Origin: Pedococcus sp031456495
Lineage (GTDB): Bacteria > Actinomycetota > Actinomycetes > Actinomycetales > Dermatophilaceae
Assembly (NCBI RefSeq): GCF_031456495.1
Contig: NZ_JAVDUW010000003.1
Coordinates: 372,001-436,000 of the forward strand
Reading direction: 5' to 3'
DNA length: 64,000 bases
The notes below the pieces were generated by a model, which was not told where the DNA came from, searched no databases, and saw only the letters and a program-made list of their open reading frames with translations. Position numbers and translations under genes: made by a program. Position 1 is the stretch's first letter. Each line of letters starts with the position of its first letter. Positions 39,329 to 48,157 of the stretch are shown here, in pieces.

Positions 39329-39664
39329 ATGTCGAACGGCGGCTCGTCCGCGTCCAGCCTGCTCATCTTCCTCCTGCCGGTCGCGCTGATCGTCTTCATG
39401 GTCTTCAGCCAGCGGCGCCGCCAGCGGGAGACGCAGAACCTGCAGGCGGGGCTGTCCGTGGGCGACGAGGTGTGCACGACGTCCGGCCTCTTCGGCCGCA
39501 TCACCTCCCTCGACGACTCCGTCGTCACCCTCGAGGTCAGCCCGGGGGTCACCGTCCGCTTCGACCGGCGTGCGATCGGCACCAGGACGACCGCGCCGGC
39601 GACGGACGGCACCCCGTCCGCCGATGGCACCTCGTCCACCGACGCGCCCAGCACCACCGACTAG
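39329..39664 (+). CDS. yajC: Preprotein translocase subunit YajC
   Basis: 111 aa: one N-terminal membrane helix (SLLIFLLPVALIVFMVFSQRRRQ), then the conserved LSVGDEVCTTSGLFGRITSLDD region and a Thr/Ser/Ala-rich acidic tail. Accessory to SecDF. ATG at 39329, 28 codons into a longer open frame; the earlier part overlaps the promoter. Confidence 0.9.
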   Translation: MSNGGSSASSLLIFLLPVALIVFMVFSQRRRQRETQNLQAGLSVGDEVCTTSGLFGRITSLDDSVVTLEVSPGVTVRFDRRAIGTRTTAPATDGTPSADGTSSTDAPSTTD

Positions 39665-39677
39665 GGGTAACCAGCCC

Positions 39678-41492
39678 GTGGCACTCAACCCGTACACCCG
39701 CAAGCCGCTGAAGGTCCTGGCCTGGCTGGCCGCGATCACCGTGGTCCTCGGGGCGCTGCTGTTCAGCGCCAACACCTGGGGCACCGGCAGCTGGACGCCC
39801 AAGCTGGGCCTCGACCTCGAGGGCGGCACCGAGATGGTGCTGCAGCCCAAGCTGGTCGGTGCCCAGAAGGTGTCCAGCCAGCAGCTGGACCAGGCGCGCG
39901 GGATCATCGTGCAGCGCATCGACTCCAACGGTGTCTCCGGCGCGGAGGTGACCACCCGCGGCAACGACATCGTCGTGTCCATGCCGGGTGAGCCCTCGAG
40001 GCAGGACGAGGACGCGATCCGGCGCTCGTCGCAGATGCAGTTCCGCGGCGTCCTGGTCTCCGGTCCCGGCTCGCCCCAGCCGGCCCCGACCAGCACCGGA
40101 ACGGCGACCGGCACCGCGACGGGCTCGCCCACCGGCACGGCCACCGGCACGGCCACCGCACCCGTCCCGACGGCGTCCGGTGCGGCCACGACGACGGCCA
40201 AGAGCGCGCTGCCCGGCTCGTTCCTCCAGGCGACGACCCCGCCGCCCACCCCCTCGGCGACCACTGGCGCGGCGACGGCCACCACCGGGGCAGCCACCCC
40301 GACGGGCACCGCCACCACCGGCGCGACCGGCGCCACGCCCACCAACCCCAACGACCTCGCCTGGGTGACCCCGGAGCTGCAGCAGCAGTTCCAGGCGCTC
40401 GACTGCTCCAAGCCGGGCGTGCTCGACAACATCGTCAACGACCCCAAGAAGCCGCTGGTCACCTGCAGCGACGACGGTGTCGAGAAGTTCATCCTCGGCC
40501 CGGTCATCGTCGACGGGAACCAGATCGACAAGGCTGCCGCCGGCTACCGCCCGCTGTCCAACGGCCAGCCCTCGAGCACCGTCGAGATCCAGCTGTCGTT
40601 CAAGTCCGCCGGCGCCAAGGCGTACGGCGAGGCGAGCAAGCGCATGGTCGGGCTCGAGTCGCCCCGCAACCGGATGGCGGCCGTCCTGGACAACCGGTCG
40701 ATCGTCGCGCCGTCGTTCAACGAGGCGATCCTCAACGGCTCGGCGAGCATCACGGGCAACTTCACCATCGAGAGCGCCCGCGCCCTGGCCAACCAGCTGA
40801 AGTTCGGCGCGCTGCCGATCTCGTTCACCCTGCAGACGCGTGAGCAGATCAGCCCGACCCTGGGATCCGAGCAGCTCACCATGGGCCTGCTCGCCGGACT
40901 CGTCGGCCTGCTCCTCGTCGCGGTCTACTCGCTGTTCCAGTACCGCGCGCTCGGCTTCGTCACCGTGGCCAGCATCGCGATCGCCGGGCTGCTGACCTAC
41001 CTGCTCATCACGATCCTCGGCTGGTCGCACAACTACCGACTCGACATGGCCGGCGTGACGGGCCTGGTGGTGGCGATCGGCGTGACGGCCGACTCGTTCA
41101 TCGTCTACTTCGAGCGCGTCCGCGACGAGGTCCGCGAGGGCCGGCCGCTGCGTGCCGCGGTCGAGACCGGCTGGCGGCGTGCCCGCCGGACCATCCTCGT
41201 CGCCGACGGCGTCAACTTCCTCGCCGCCGTGGTGCTGTACTTCCTGGCGTCCTCCGGGGTGCGTGGCTTCGCCTTCACCCTCGGCCTCACGACGCTGCTC
41301 GACATCCTCGTCGTCTTCCTGTTCACCCACCCCGTGGTGGGGATCCTGGCGGAGACGAAGTTCTTCGGCGGCGGCCACAAGTGGTCCGGCCTCAGCCCTG
41401 AGCGCCTCGGGGCCAAGGTGACGCCGCGCTACGTGGGACGAGGTCGGTTCGCCGCACCCGCCGCCACCGCGACCCAGGGGAGCGCCCGATGA
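39678..41492 (+). CDS. secD: Protein translocase subunit SecD
   Basis: 604 aa. N-terminal membrane helix, P1 periplasmic domain (LGLDLEGGTEMVL; RIDSNGVSGAEVTTRGND), then five helices from about residue 395 including AVETGWRRARRTILVADGVNF. A roughly 95-residue Thr/Ala/Gly/Pro insertion (about 130-225) splits the periplasmic domain. With SecF it uses the proton gradient to finish secretion. GTG start; overlaps secF (ATGA). Confidence 0.94.
   Translation: MALNPYTRKPLKVLAWLAAITVVLGALLFSANTWGTGSWTPKLGLDLEGGTEMVLQPKLVGAQKVSSQQLDQARGIIVQRIDSNGVSGAEVTTRGNDIVVSMPGEPSRQDEDAIRRSSQMQFRGVLVSGPGSPQPAPTSTGTATGTATGSPTGTATGTATAPVPTASGAATTTAKSALPGSFLQATTPPPTPSATTGAATATTGAATPTGTATTGATGATPTNPNDLAWVTPELQQQFQALDCSKPGVLDNIVNDPKKPLVTCSDDGVEKFILGPVIVDGNQIDKAAAGYRPLSNGQPSSTVEIQLSFKSAGAKAYGEASKRMVGLESPRNRMAAVLDNRSIVAPSFNEAILNGSASITGNFTIESARALANQLKFGALPISFTLQTREQISPTLGSEQLTMGLLAGLVGLLLVAVYSLFQYRALGFVTVASIAIAGLLTYLLITILGWSHNYRLDMAGVTGLVVAIGVTADSFIVYFERVRDEVREGRPLRAAVETGWRRARRTILVADGVNFLAAVVLYFLASSGVRGFAFTLGLTTLLDILVVFLFTHPVVGILAETKFFGGGHKWSGLSPERLGAKVTPRYVGRGRFAAPAATATQGSAR
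40066..40356 (+). repeat. Low-complexity Thr/Ala/Gly/Pro-coding tract in secD
   Basis: Irregular repeats of ACCGGCACGGCC-like units encode GTATGTATG-type sequence. The tract keeps the frame, interrupts the outer loop of SecD, and is the only long simple-sequence region in the window. Confidence 0.8.
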
Positions 41493-42670
41493 TCAACTTC
41501 GCCCAGCTCGGCAACGACCTCTACACCGGCAAGCGGTCGGTCCGGTTCATCGAGAACCGCCGTCGCTGGTACACCGCGTCCGGCGTCGTCATGCTGATCG
41601 CGCTCGTGGGCCTGATCGTGTTCCGGCTCAACCTGGGCCTGGAGTTCACGGGTGGCTCGGAGTTCCGTGTCTCCACCACGCCCGCAGGCACGTCCAGCTA
41701 CGAGTCCCGCGCCAAGGACGCCGTCCGCTCGGTCGGCTCGGCCCAGGACGCCAACGTCACCAAGCTCGGCAGCAACACCGTGCGGGTGCAGACCGAGCAG
41801 CTGAACGACGCGCAGTCGGCGAACGTCCGCGACGCCCTCGCCAAGGAGTTCGACGTCCCCACCGACAAGGTGAGCGCGAGCTTCATCGGCCCGTCGTGGG
41901 GTGCCTCGCTGAGCCAGCAGGCCCTGCGCGCGCTCGTCGTCTTCCTCGTGCTGACGATGCTGGTCATGGCGCTGTACTTCCGCACCTGGAAGATGGCGCT
42001 GTCGGCCCTGGTCGCCCTGGTGCACGACATGATCATCACGGTCGGCATCTACGCCCTCACCGGCTTCGAGGTGTCACCGGCGACGATGATCGGCTTCCTG
42101 ACCGTCCTCGGGTACTCGCTGTACGACACCGTCGTCGTCTTCGACAAGGTGCGCGAGAACACCAACGAGGCGTTCGCCGGCAAGCGGGTCACGTACGCCC
42201 AGGCCGCCAACCTCGCCGTCAACCAGACCGTGGTCCGCTCCATCAACACCACCGTGGTCGCGCTCCTGCCGACACTGGCGGTGCTCGTCGTGGGCTTCGC
42301 GACGATCGGCCCCGGCACGCTCCTCGACCTCTCGCTCGTGCTGTTCATCGGCATGGCGATCGGCGCGTACTCCTCGATCTTCATCGCGACCCCGCTGCTC
42401 GTGACCCTGCGGGCGAAGGAGCCGGCGGTGCAGCAGCTCGAGAAGGCCGCCCTGCGCTACCAGCAGCGACACGGTGCGCCGACCTCGCACGACGTCGCCC
42501 CGCACGCCCACGAGGCGCCGGAGCCGGCGGACGGCGTCGAGGGCGAGGAGTCGGCGGACCGCGAGGGTGTCCCGGCGGCTGCGCGCACCGCGGTCGCCCG
42601 CGAGACGCACCGGTACGCCACCTCCGGCCCGCGGAACCAGCCGCGGCGTGCGCCCAAGTCGCGCCGCTGA
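41489..42670 (+). CDS. secF: Protein translocase subunit SecF
   Basis: 393 aa: first helix after RRRWYTASG, LNLGLEFTGGSEFRV, and the C-terminal transmembrane block with GYSLYDTVVVFDKVREN and NTTVVALLPTLAVLV. A charged cytoplasmic tail of about 80 residues (His/Ala/Arg rich) follows. ATG overlaps the secD stop. Confidence 0.95.
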   Translation: MINFAQLGNDLYTGKRSVRFIENRRRWYTASGVVMLIALVGLIVFRLNLGLEFTGGSEFRVSTTPAGTSSYESRAKDAVRSVGSAQDANVTKLGSNTVRVQTEQLNDAQSANVRDALAKEFDVPTDKVSASFIGPSWGASLSQQALRALVVFLVLTMLVMALYFRTWKMALSALVALVHDMIITVGIYALTGFEVSPATMIGFLTVLGYSLYDTVVVFDKVRENTNEAFAGKRVTYAQAANLAVNQTVVRSINTTVVALLPTLAVLVVGFATIGPGTLLDLSLVLFIGMAIGAYSSIFIATPLLVTLRAKEPAVQQLEKAALRYQQRHGAPTSHDVAPHAHEAPEPADGVEGEESADREGVPAAARTAVARETHRYATSGPRNQPRRAPKSRR

Positions 42671-42689
42671 GCCGGGCCGGAGGCACCCC

Positions 42690-43241
42690 ATGACGACCGA
42701 CGAGTCCGTCACGACCCTCGCCGAGCGTGTCGACGGCACGTTGCGCGACATCCCCGACTTCCCCGAGTCCGGGGTGGTGTTCAAGGACGTCACCCCGGTG
42801 CTCGCCGACGGTGCGCTGTTCGGGGACGTCGTGCGCGACATGGCGCAGCGGTATGCCGGGCGCGTCGACGTCGTCGCGGGCGTCGAGGCCAGAGGCTTCA
42901 TCTTCGGCGCCGCCCTGGCCCACGAGCTCGGCCTCGGGTTCGTCCCGATCCGCAAGGCCGGCAAGCTGCCCGGTGCCACGGTGTCGCTGTCCTACGCGCT
43001 CGAGTACGGCAACGCGACCATCGAGGTCCACGAGGACGGCTTCGAGCCGGACGCGCGGGTGCTCGTCGTCGACGACGTGCTGGCCACCGGCGGGACCGCC
43101 GAGGCGGCCTGCAGGCTCGTCGAGCAGGTCGGCGCCACCGTGGTGGCGTTCGAGACGCTCGTCGAGCTGACCTTCCTCGACGGCCGTGACCGCCTGGCCG
43201 GGCGCGAGGTGCACACGACGGTCGTCGTCACGGGGGACTGA
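42690..43241 (+). CDS. apt: Adenine phosphoribosyltransferase
   Basis: 183 aa: IPDFPESGVVFKDVTPVL, VEARGFIFGAALA, RKAGKLPG and the PRPP-binding VLVVDDVLATGGTAEAA. Salvages adenine to AMP. GGAGG at 42679-42683 precedes the ATG. The order secD-secF-apt-rel is the actinobacterial norm. Confidence 0.95.
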   Translation: MTTDESVTTLAERVDGTLRDIPDFPESGVVFKDVTPVLADGALFGDVVRDMAQRYAGRVDVVAGVEARGFIFGAALAHELGLGFVPIRKAGKLPGATVSLSYALEYGNATIEVHEDGFEPDARVLVVDDVLATGGTAEAACRLVEQVGATVVAFETLVELTFLDGRDRLAGREVHTTVVVTGD

Positions 43242-43279
43242 GACGCCCAGACCCGCGCCGGAGCCGACGCCGCATCACG

Positions 43280-43285
43280 TAGGCT
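43280..43285 (+). promoter_or_regulatory. -10 of a leaderless rel promoter
   Basis: TAGGCT ends 6 nt before the ATG at 43292, and no ribosome binding site is present between. Confidence 0.55.
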
Positions 43286-43291
43286 CTTGTC

Positions 43292-45601
43292 ATGACTGAG
43301 GACGTCGTCACCGGGCCCGTGCCCACGGGCGCGTCCTCGGCGAGCCGGGTCCGCGCCAGGCTGGCGCGTTTCGGCGCCCGCGGGGGCCCGACGAACCCCG
43401 TCCTCGAGCCGCTGCTCCAGACGGTCCGGGCCACCCACCCCAAGGCCGACCTGACCGTGATCGAGCGCGCGTACGTCGTCGCCGAGGAGGCCCACCGGGG
43501 CCAGAAGCGCAAGTCCGGGGACGCGTACATCACGCACCCGCTCGCGGTCACCACGATCCTCGCCGAGCTCGGCATGACGCCGGCCACGCTGGCTGCGGCG
43601 CTGCTGCACGACACGGTCGAGGACACGGCATACGGGCTCGACCAGCTGGAGAAGGACTTCGGCCACGAGGTCGCGATGCTCGTCGACGGCGTCACCAAGC
43701 TCGACAAGGTGACCTACGGCGACGCGGCCCAGGCCGAGACCGTCCGCAAGATGGTCGTGGCGATGGCCAAGGACATCCGCGTCCTGGTCATCAAGCTCGC
43801 CGACCGGCTGCACAACGCCCGCACGTGGCGGTACGTCTCGGTCGAGTCCGCGCAGCGCAAGGCCCGCGAGACCCTCGAGATCTACGCCCCGCTGGCGCAC
43901 CGGCTCGGCATGAACACCATCAAGTGGGAGCTCGAGGACCTGTCGTTCGCGACGCTCTACCCGAAGGTGTACGACGAGATCGTCCGGCTCGTGGCCGAAC
44001 GCGCCCCCGCCCGCGAGGAGTTCCTGTCGGGAGTCCGCGAGCAGGTCAGCGAGGACCTCAAGGCCGCCAAGATCAAGGCCACGGTCACCGGCCGGCCCAA
44101 GCACTACTACTCCGTGTACCAGAAGATGATCGTGCGCGGCCGCGACTTCGAGGACATCTACGACCTCGTCGCGGTACGCGTCCTCGTCGACTCGGTGCGC
44201 GACTGCTACGCGGCCCTCGGTGCGCTGCACGCGCGGTGGAACCCCCTGCCCGGGCGGTTCAAGGACTACATCGCGATGCCGAAGTTCAACATGTACCAGT
44301 CGCTGCACACGACGGTCATCGGGCCCGAGGGCAAGCCGGTCGAGATCCAGATCCGCACCCACACGATGCACCGTCGCGCCGAGTACGGCGTCGCCGCGCA
44401 CTGGAAGTACAAGGAGGACGCGACCGCCTCGGCCGCGGCCACCAGGGACGGCGAGACCGGGCCGATCAGCGACATGGCGTGGCTGCGCCAGCTGCTCGAC
44501 TGGCAGAAGGAGACCTCGGACCCGGGGGAGTTCCTCGACTCGCTGCGGTTCGAGATCAACGCCCGCGAGGTCTACGTCTTCACGCCCAAGGGCGAGGTCG
44601 TCGCGCTGCCCGCGGGCTCGACCCCCGTCGACTTCGCGTACGCCGTGCACACCGAGGTCGGCCACCACTGCATCGGCGGCCGGGTCAACGGCCGGCTCGT
44701 GCCGCTGGAGTCCACCCTCGAGAACGGCGACGTCGTCGAGGTGCTCACCTCCAAGGCCGACGGCGCCGGGCCGTCGCGGGACTGGCTGACCTTCGTCAAG
44801 AGCCCGCGCGCCCGCAACAAGATCAAGCAGTGGTTCTCCAAGGAGCGGCGCGAGGAGGCGATCGAGACCGGCAAGGACGCGATCGCGAAGGCGATGCGCA
44901 AGGAGGGCCTGCCGCTGCAGCGCCTGCTCACCGTGGAGACCCTCACCGGGCTGGCTTCCGAGCTGCGCTACCAGGACATCGACGCCCTGTATGCCGCGGT
45001 GGGCGAGGGGCACGTGTCCGCCCAGCACGTGGTGGGCCGGCTCGTCGCCTCGCTCGGTGGCGAGGAGGGCGCCTCGGAGGACCTCGCCGAGGCCACCACG
45101 CCGACGCGCTCGATGCGCCGCCGCTCGGGCGACCCGGGCGTGGTCGTCGTGGGGACCGCCGACGTGTGGGTCAAGCTCGCGCGCTGCTGCACTCCGGTCC
45201 CTGGTGACCCGATCATGGGCTTCATCACCCGCGGCAACGGCGTCTCGGTCCATCGCACCGACTGCACCAACGCCGAGTCGCTGCTCTCCCAGCCCGACCG
45301 GATGATCGAGGTCGAGTGGGCGCCGTCGTCGGCGTCGGTCTTCCTCGTGCAGCTCCAGGTCGAGGCGCTCGACCGCAACCGGCTGCTGTCGGACGTGACG
45401 CGGGTGCTGTCGGACCAGCACGTCAACATCCTGTCGGCGTCCGTGCAGACCTCACGGGACCGGGTGGCGATCAGCAAGTTCACGTTCGAGATGGGCGACC
45501 CGAGCCACCTCGAGCACGTCATGAAGGCAGTCCGCAGGATCGACGGCGTCTTCGACGTCTACCGGATCACCGGCACCAAGGCCACGGCCGCCAAGGCCTG
45601 A
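43292..45601 (+). CDS. rel: Bifunctional (p)ppGpp synthetase/hydrolase
   Basis: 769 aa, full-length Rel: HD hydrolase domain with LLHDTVEDT and VDGVTKLDKV, synthetase domain with YSVYQKMI, FEDIYDLVAVRV and the substrate loop KDYIAMPKFNMYQSLHT, TGS domain (VYVFTPKGEVVALPAGSTPVD), a Cys-rich zinc-finger-type segment (ARCCTPVPGD) and a C-terminal ACT domain. Controls the stringent response on the ribosome. TAGGCT ends 6 nt before the ATG, so the mRNA is probably leaderless. Confidence 0.97.
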   Translation: MTEDVVTGPVPTGASSASRVRARLARFGARGGPTNPVLEPLLQTVRATHPKADLTVIERAYVVAEEAHRGQKRKSGDAYITHPLAVTTILAELGMTPATLAAALLHDTVEDTAYGLDQLEKDFGHEVAMLVDGVTKLDKVTYGDAAQAETVRKMVVAMAKDIRVLVIKLADRLHNARTWRYVSVESAQRKARETLEIYAPLAHRLGMNTIKWELEDLSFATLYPKVYDEIVRLVAERAPAREEFLSGVREQVSEDLKAAKIKATVTGRPKHYYSVYQKMIVRGRDFEDIYDLVAVRVLVDSVRDCYAALGALHARWNPLPGRFKDYIAMPKFNMYQSLHTTVIGPEGKPVEIQIRTHTMHRRAEYGVAAHWKYKEDATASAAATRDGETGPISDMAWLRQLLDWQKETSDPGEFLDSLRFEINAREVYVFTPKGEVVALPAGSTPVDFAYAVHTEVGHHCIGGRVNGRLVPLESTLENGDVVEVLTSKADGAGPSRDWLTFVKSPRARNKIKQWFSKERREEAIETGKDAIAKAMRKEGLPLQRLLTVETLTGLASELRYQDIDALYAAVGEGHVSAQHVVGRLVASLGGEEGASEDLAEATTPTRSMRRRSGDPGVVVVGTADVWVKLARCCTPVPGDPIMGFITRGNGVSVHRTDCTNAESLLSQPDRMIEVEWAPSSASVFLVQLQVEALDRNRLLSDVTRVLSDQHVNILSASVQTSRDRVAISKFTFEMGDPSHLEHVMKAVRRIDGVFDVYRITGTKATAAKA

Positions 45602-45620
45602 CCCCCCATCGCACCCCCGC

Positions 45621-45687
45621 AAAACGGCAGTTGCGTACGTGAAACGGCGGTCCAGAACTGCCGTCTCACGCCAGCAACCGCCGTGTT
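45621..45687. terminator. Long imperfect hairpin between rel and a convergent gene
   Basis: Four related words, ACGGCAGTT, ACGGCGGT, AACTGCCGT and ACCGCCGT, are arranged so that 1 pairs with 4 and 2 with 3, with CGTGA/TCACG between them, giving one long stem. AAAA at one end and GTGTTGT at the other fit a bidirectional terminator. Confidence 0.7.
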
Positions 45688-45688
45688 G

Positions 45689-46114
45689 TCAGGGGCGCAG
45701 GCAGACGAGGGCTGCTCCGGCGAGGCAGACCAGCGCGCCGGTGCAGCGGACCCGGTCGGCCACGAGCAGCCGGCGCATCAGTGACGGGTCCGGGCCCACG
45801 CGCCCCAGCCTGCCGTGCAGGGGAGCGGCGACGAACGCAGTGGTGGCCAGCGCGATCCCGGCGCCCGCGACGGCAGTGACGAGCCAAGCCGTCAGCGGCA
45901 GGGTCGCCAGGGCCCAGGCACCGGTCGCCAGCAGCAGCAGGTACACGACCCCGACGACCGGGGTGATCGCGCGGCTGTGCCGGTCGTGGGCCTCCGGCCA
46001 GCGTGAGCCGTCGACCCGGGCCAGGGCGGGGTAGACGAGCGTGGTGACGGTCAGCTGGAAGCCTGCGTGCAGGCCGGCGGCCCCGAGCAGCGCGGCGGCC
46101 GCGGTGTCGACCAC
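45689..46114 (-). CDS. Small four-helix membrane protein (DUF1772-like)
   Basis: 141 aa, about four hydrophobic helices (AAALLGAAGLHAGFQLTVTT; VVGVVYLLLLATGAWALA; WLVTAVAGAGIALATTAFV; C-terminal CTGALVCLAGAALVC). Resembles DUF1772-type proteins. GTG start 4 nt after the PaiB-like gene; last gene of the four-gene minus operon. Function unknown. Confidence 0.65.
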   Translation of the reverse strand: MVDTAAAALLGAAGLHAGFQLTVTTLVYPALARVDGSRWPEAHDRHSRAITPVVGVVYLLLLATGAWALATLPLTAWLVTAVAGAGIALATTAFVAAPLHGRLGRVGPDPSLMRRLLVADRVRCTGALVCLAGAALVCLRP

Positions 46115-46118
46115 GTCG

Positions 46119-46775
46119 TCAGCCGCGCGGGTTCGGCCGCACCGGCCCGGGCTGGTCCAGTGCAGCCTGCATGAGGTCGGCCACCTGCGCCGTGCCAGGG
46201 CCGCCGTCGGCGCGCAGCCCCTCGACGACCCCGGACCGGTCCGCCTCGGAGCGGTTCTGGCTGAGTTTGGCCTTGGCCTCGACCCGCTCCACCACGAGCT
46301 CGACGCCCACGATGCCGCGCAGCTGCCCGGCGACGTACGCCTCGGGTGCGTCGGACACCGCCCAGGGGTGCTCCCGACCGGCCTCGTGCTCCTCGGTCAG
46401 CGCGGTGACGAGCGCGCGCAGCCACTCGATGTCGTCGTGCACGCGCACCCGCCCGGTGAGGTGTACCGTGGTGTAGTTCCACGTCGGGACCACCCGCCCG
46501 TGCTCGGCCTTCGACGCGTACCAGCTCGGTGACACGTAGGCCTGCGGTCCTCCCACGACGAGCAGGCCGGGGGAGTCTGCCCCGATCTGCTGCCAGTGCG
46601 GGTTGGCGCGTGCCAGGTGCGCGAGCACGCGGTCACCGCGCCAGAGCACCGGCAGCAGCGTCGCCGCCGGGTAGCCGTCCGGGCCGACCGAGATGAGCTC
46701 GCCCGCACCGGCCCGGGCGACCATCAGGCGCGCGGCGTCCTCGTCGTCGACCCGGTTGAACGCGGGCGCGTACAC
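46119..46775 (-). CDS. PaiB-family FMN-binding protein
   Basis: 218 aa: VYAPAFNRVDDEDAARLMVA matches the MYxPxxF start of PaiB; NPHWQQIG, VVGGPQAYVSPSWYASK and VPTWNYTTVHLTGRV are the core motifs of this split-barrel FMN-binding family, named for a Bacillus negative regulator of sporulation/protease genes but probably enzymatic. GTG at 46775 is chosen to begin at the conserved motif, 10 nt after the DUF349 stop. Confidence 0.85.
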   Translation of the reverse strand: MYAPAFNRVDDEDAARLMVARAGAGELISVGPDGYPAATLLPVLWRGDRVLAHLARANPHWQQIGADSPGLLVVGGPQAYVSPSWYASKAEHGRVVPTWNYTTVHLTGRVRVHDDIEWLRALVTALTEEHEAGREHPWAVSDAPEAYVAGQLRGIVGVELVVERVEAKAKLSQNRSEADRSGVVEGLRADGGPGTAQVADLMQAALDQPGPVRPNPRG

Positions 46776-46785
46776 GGAGCCCCGG

Positions 46786-48156
46786 TCAGCCGGAGAACTC
46801 GTCGAGGTTGCCCCGGGCCTGGGCCAGCCACTGCTCCTGCGCCTCGAGCTTGGCCTGGGCGTCCTTGACCTTGCGCTCGTTGCCGGACGCCTGGGCCTTC
46901 TCCAGGTCCGCCCGGAGCGAGGCCACGGAGGCCTCGAGCTGGTCGACCATGCTCTGGGCACGCGCGGCGACCTCGGGGTTGGTCTGGTTCCAGCGCTTGT
47001 CGTCGGCGTCGCGCACGGCCTGCTCGACCCGGCGCATGCCCTTCTCCATCCGGTCCACGTCGGCGCGCGGGACCCGGCCGGCGGCATCCCACTTGTCCTG
47101 GACGGCGCGCAGGGCGGCCTTGGCGGCGTCGAGGTCGGTGACGGGCAGGATCGCCTCGGCCTCTTTGAGGAGCTCCTCCTTGACCGACAGGTTCGCGCGG
47201 TACTCCTCGTCCTCCTGCGCGGCGATCGCGTCCTTGGCGGAGAAGAACGCGTCCTGGGCGGCCTTGAACCGTTCCCACAGGGCGTCGTCGTCGGCGCGGG
47301 AGGCCCGCCCGGCCTGGCGCCAGCGGTCCATGAGCCGCTTGTACGCCCCGGCGGTCGAGCCCCAGTCGGTGCTGGTGGTCATCGACTCGGCCTCGGCGAC
47401 GAGCGCCTCCTTGGCGGCCTTGGCCTCGGCCTGGGTCCCCTCGAGCTGGGCGAAGTGGACGCGGCGGGCCTTGTCGAAGCTGTTGCGGGCGGCGGAGAAC
47501 CGCTGCCACAGGGCACCCTCGGTCTCGCGGTCGAGGCGGGCGCCGGAGCGCTGGTGCTTCTTCCACTCCTCGAGCAGCTCGCGCATCCGGGCTCCGCTGG
47601 CCTTCCACTGCACCTTGTTCTCGGGCTGCGCGGCGATCTTCTCGGCCTCCGCGACGATCGCCTCGCGCTCGGTCGCCGCGGCAGCGCGGGCGGCGGACCG
47701 CTCGGCGGCCTCGGTCTCGCGGCGGGCGGTGACCGCCTGCTCGATCTCGGCGACCTTGGTGTCCAGGGCGGCGAGGTCGCCGACGACGTTCGCCTCGGCG
47801 CAGTGCTCGCGCAGCTTGGCCAGGCCGTCGGCGCCGTCCTTGGCCGACAGGTCGGTCGTGGTGACGCGCTGGTGCAGCAGGTCGGCCGAGGCGTAGAGCT
47901 CGTCGTACTTGCGGGCGAAGTAGTGCAGCGCCTCCTCCGGGGTGGCACCCGGGTAGGCGCCCACCTCACGCTCGCCGTCGGTCGTGCGCACGAAGACGGT
48001 CCCGTCCTCGGCGACGCGCCCGAACGACTCTGCAGGCGGACCGCTCGGGGCGGCGGGGGTCAGCGCGGGGGCCGGCGGGTGGGCGACCTTGCGCACGGCC
48101 GCGGGAGAGGGCGGGCCCGGCTTCGGCGGGGTGGGCTTGGGCGTCTGCTCGGTCAC
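46786..48156 (-). CDS. DUF349 helical-repeat protein
   Basis: 456 aa, Ala/Glu/Arg/Lys-rich and almost wholly helical. An N-terminal Pro-rich segment (1-35) precedes several DUF349 repeats, seen as W-x-x-AGR-x-x-R/D-x-D-D-x-LW-x-RF-x-x-A patterns such as RQAGRASRADDDALWERFKAA. RNA-helicase-associated or ProQ-related roles have been proposed for the family. GTG start one base after the cyclophilin stop. Confidence 0.82.
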   Translation of the reverse strand: MTEQTPKPTPPKPGPPSPAAVRKVAHPPAPALTPAAPSGPPAESFGRVAEDGTVFVRTTDGEREVGAYPGATPEEALHYFARKYDELYASADLLHQRVTTTDLSAKDGADGLAKLREHCAEANVVGDLAALDTKVAEIEQAVTARRETEAAERSAARAAAATEREAIVAEAEKIAAQPENKVQWKASGARMRELLEEWKKHQRSGARLDRETEGALWQRFSAARNSFDKARRVHFAQLEGTQAEAKAAKEALVAEAESMTTSTDWGSTAGAYKRLMDRWRQAGRASRADDDALWERFKAAQDAFFSAKDAIAAQEDEEYRANLSVKEELLKEAEAILPVTDLDAAKAALRAVQDKWDAAGRVPRADVDRMEKGMRRVEQAVRDADDKRWNQTNPEVAARAQSMVDQLEASVASLRADLEKAQASGNERKVKDAQAKLEAQEQWLAQARGNLDEFSG

Positions 48157-48157
48157 G

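Noticed and set aside
40080..40345. Short repeats in secD considered as a CRISPR-like or minisatellite array
   Set aside because: Units are irregular, in frame and coding; there are no uniform spacers.
37622..40531. A 969-codon open frame on the minus strand opposite ruvA, ruvB, yajC and secD
   Set aside because: It is the mirror of well-supported genes; high third-position GC leaves antisense frames open. Its translation is repetitive and matches no family.
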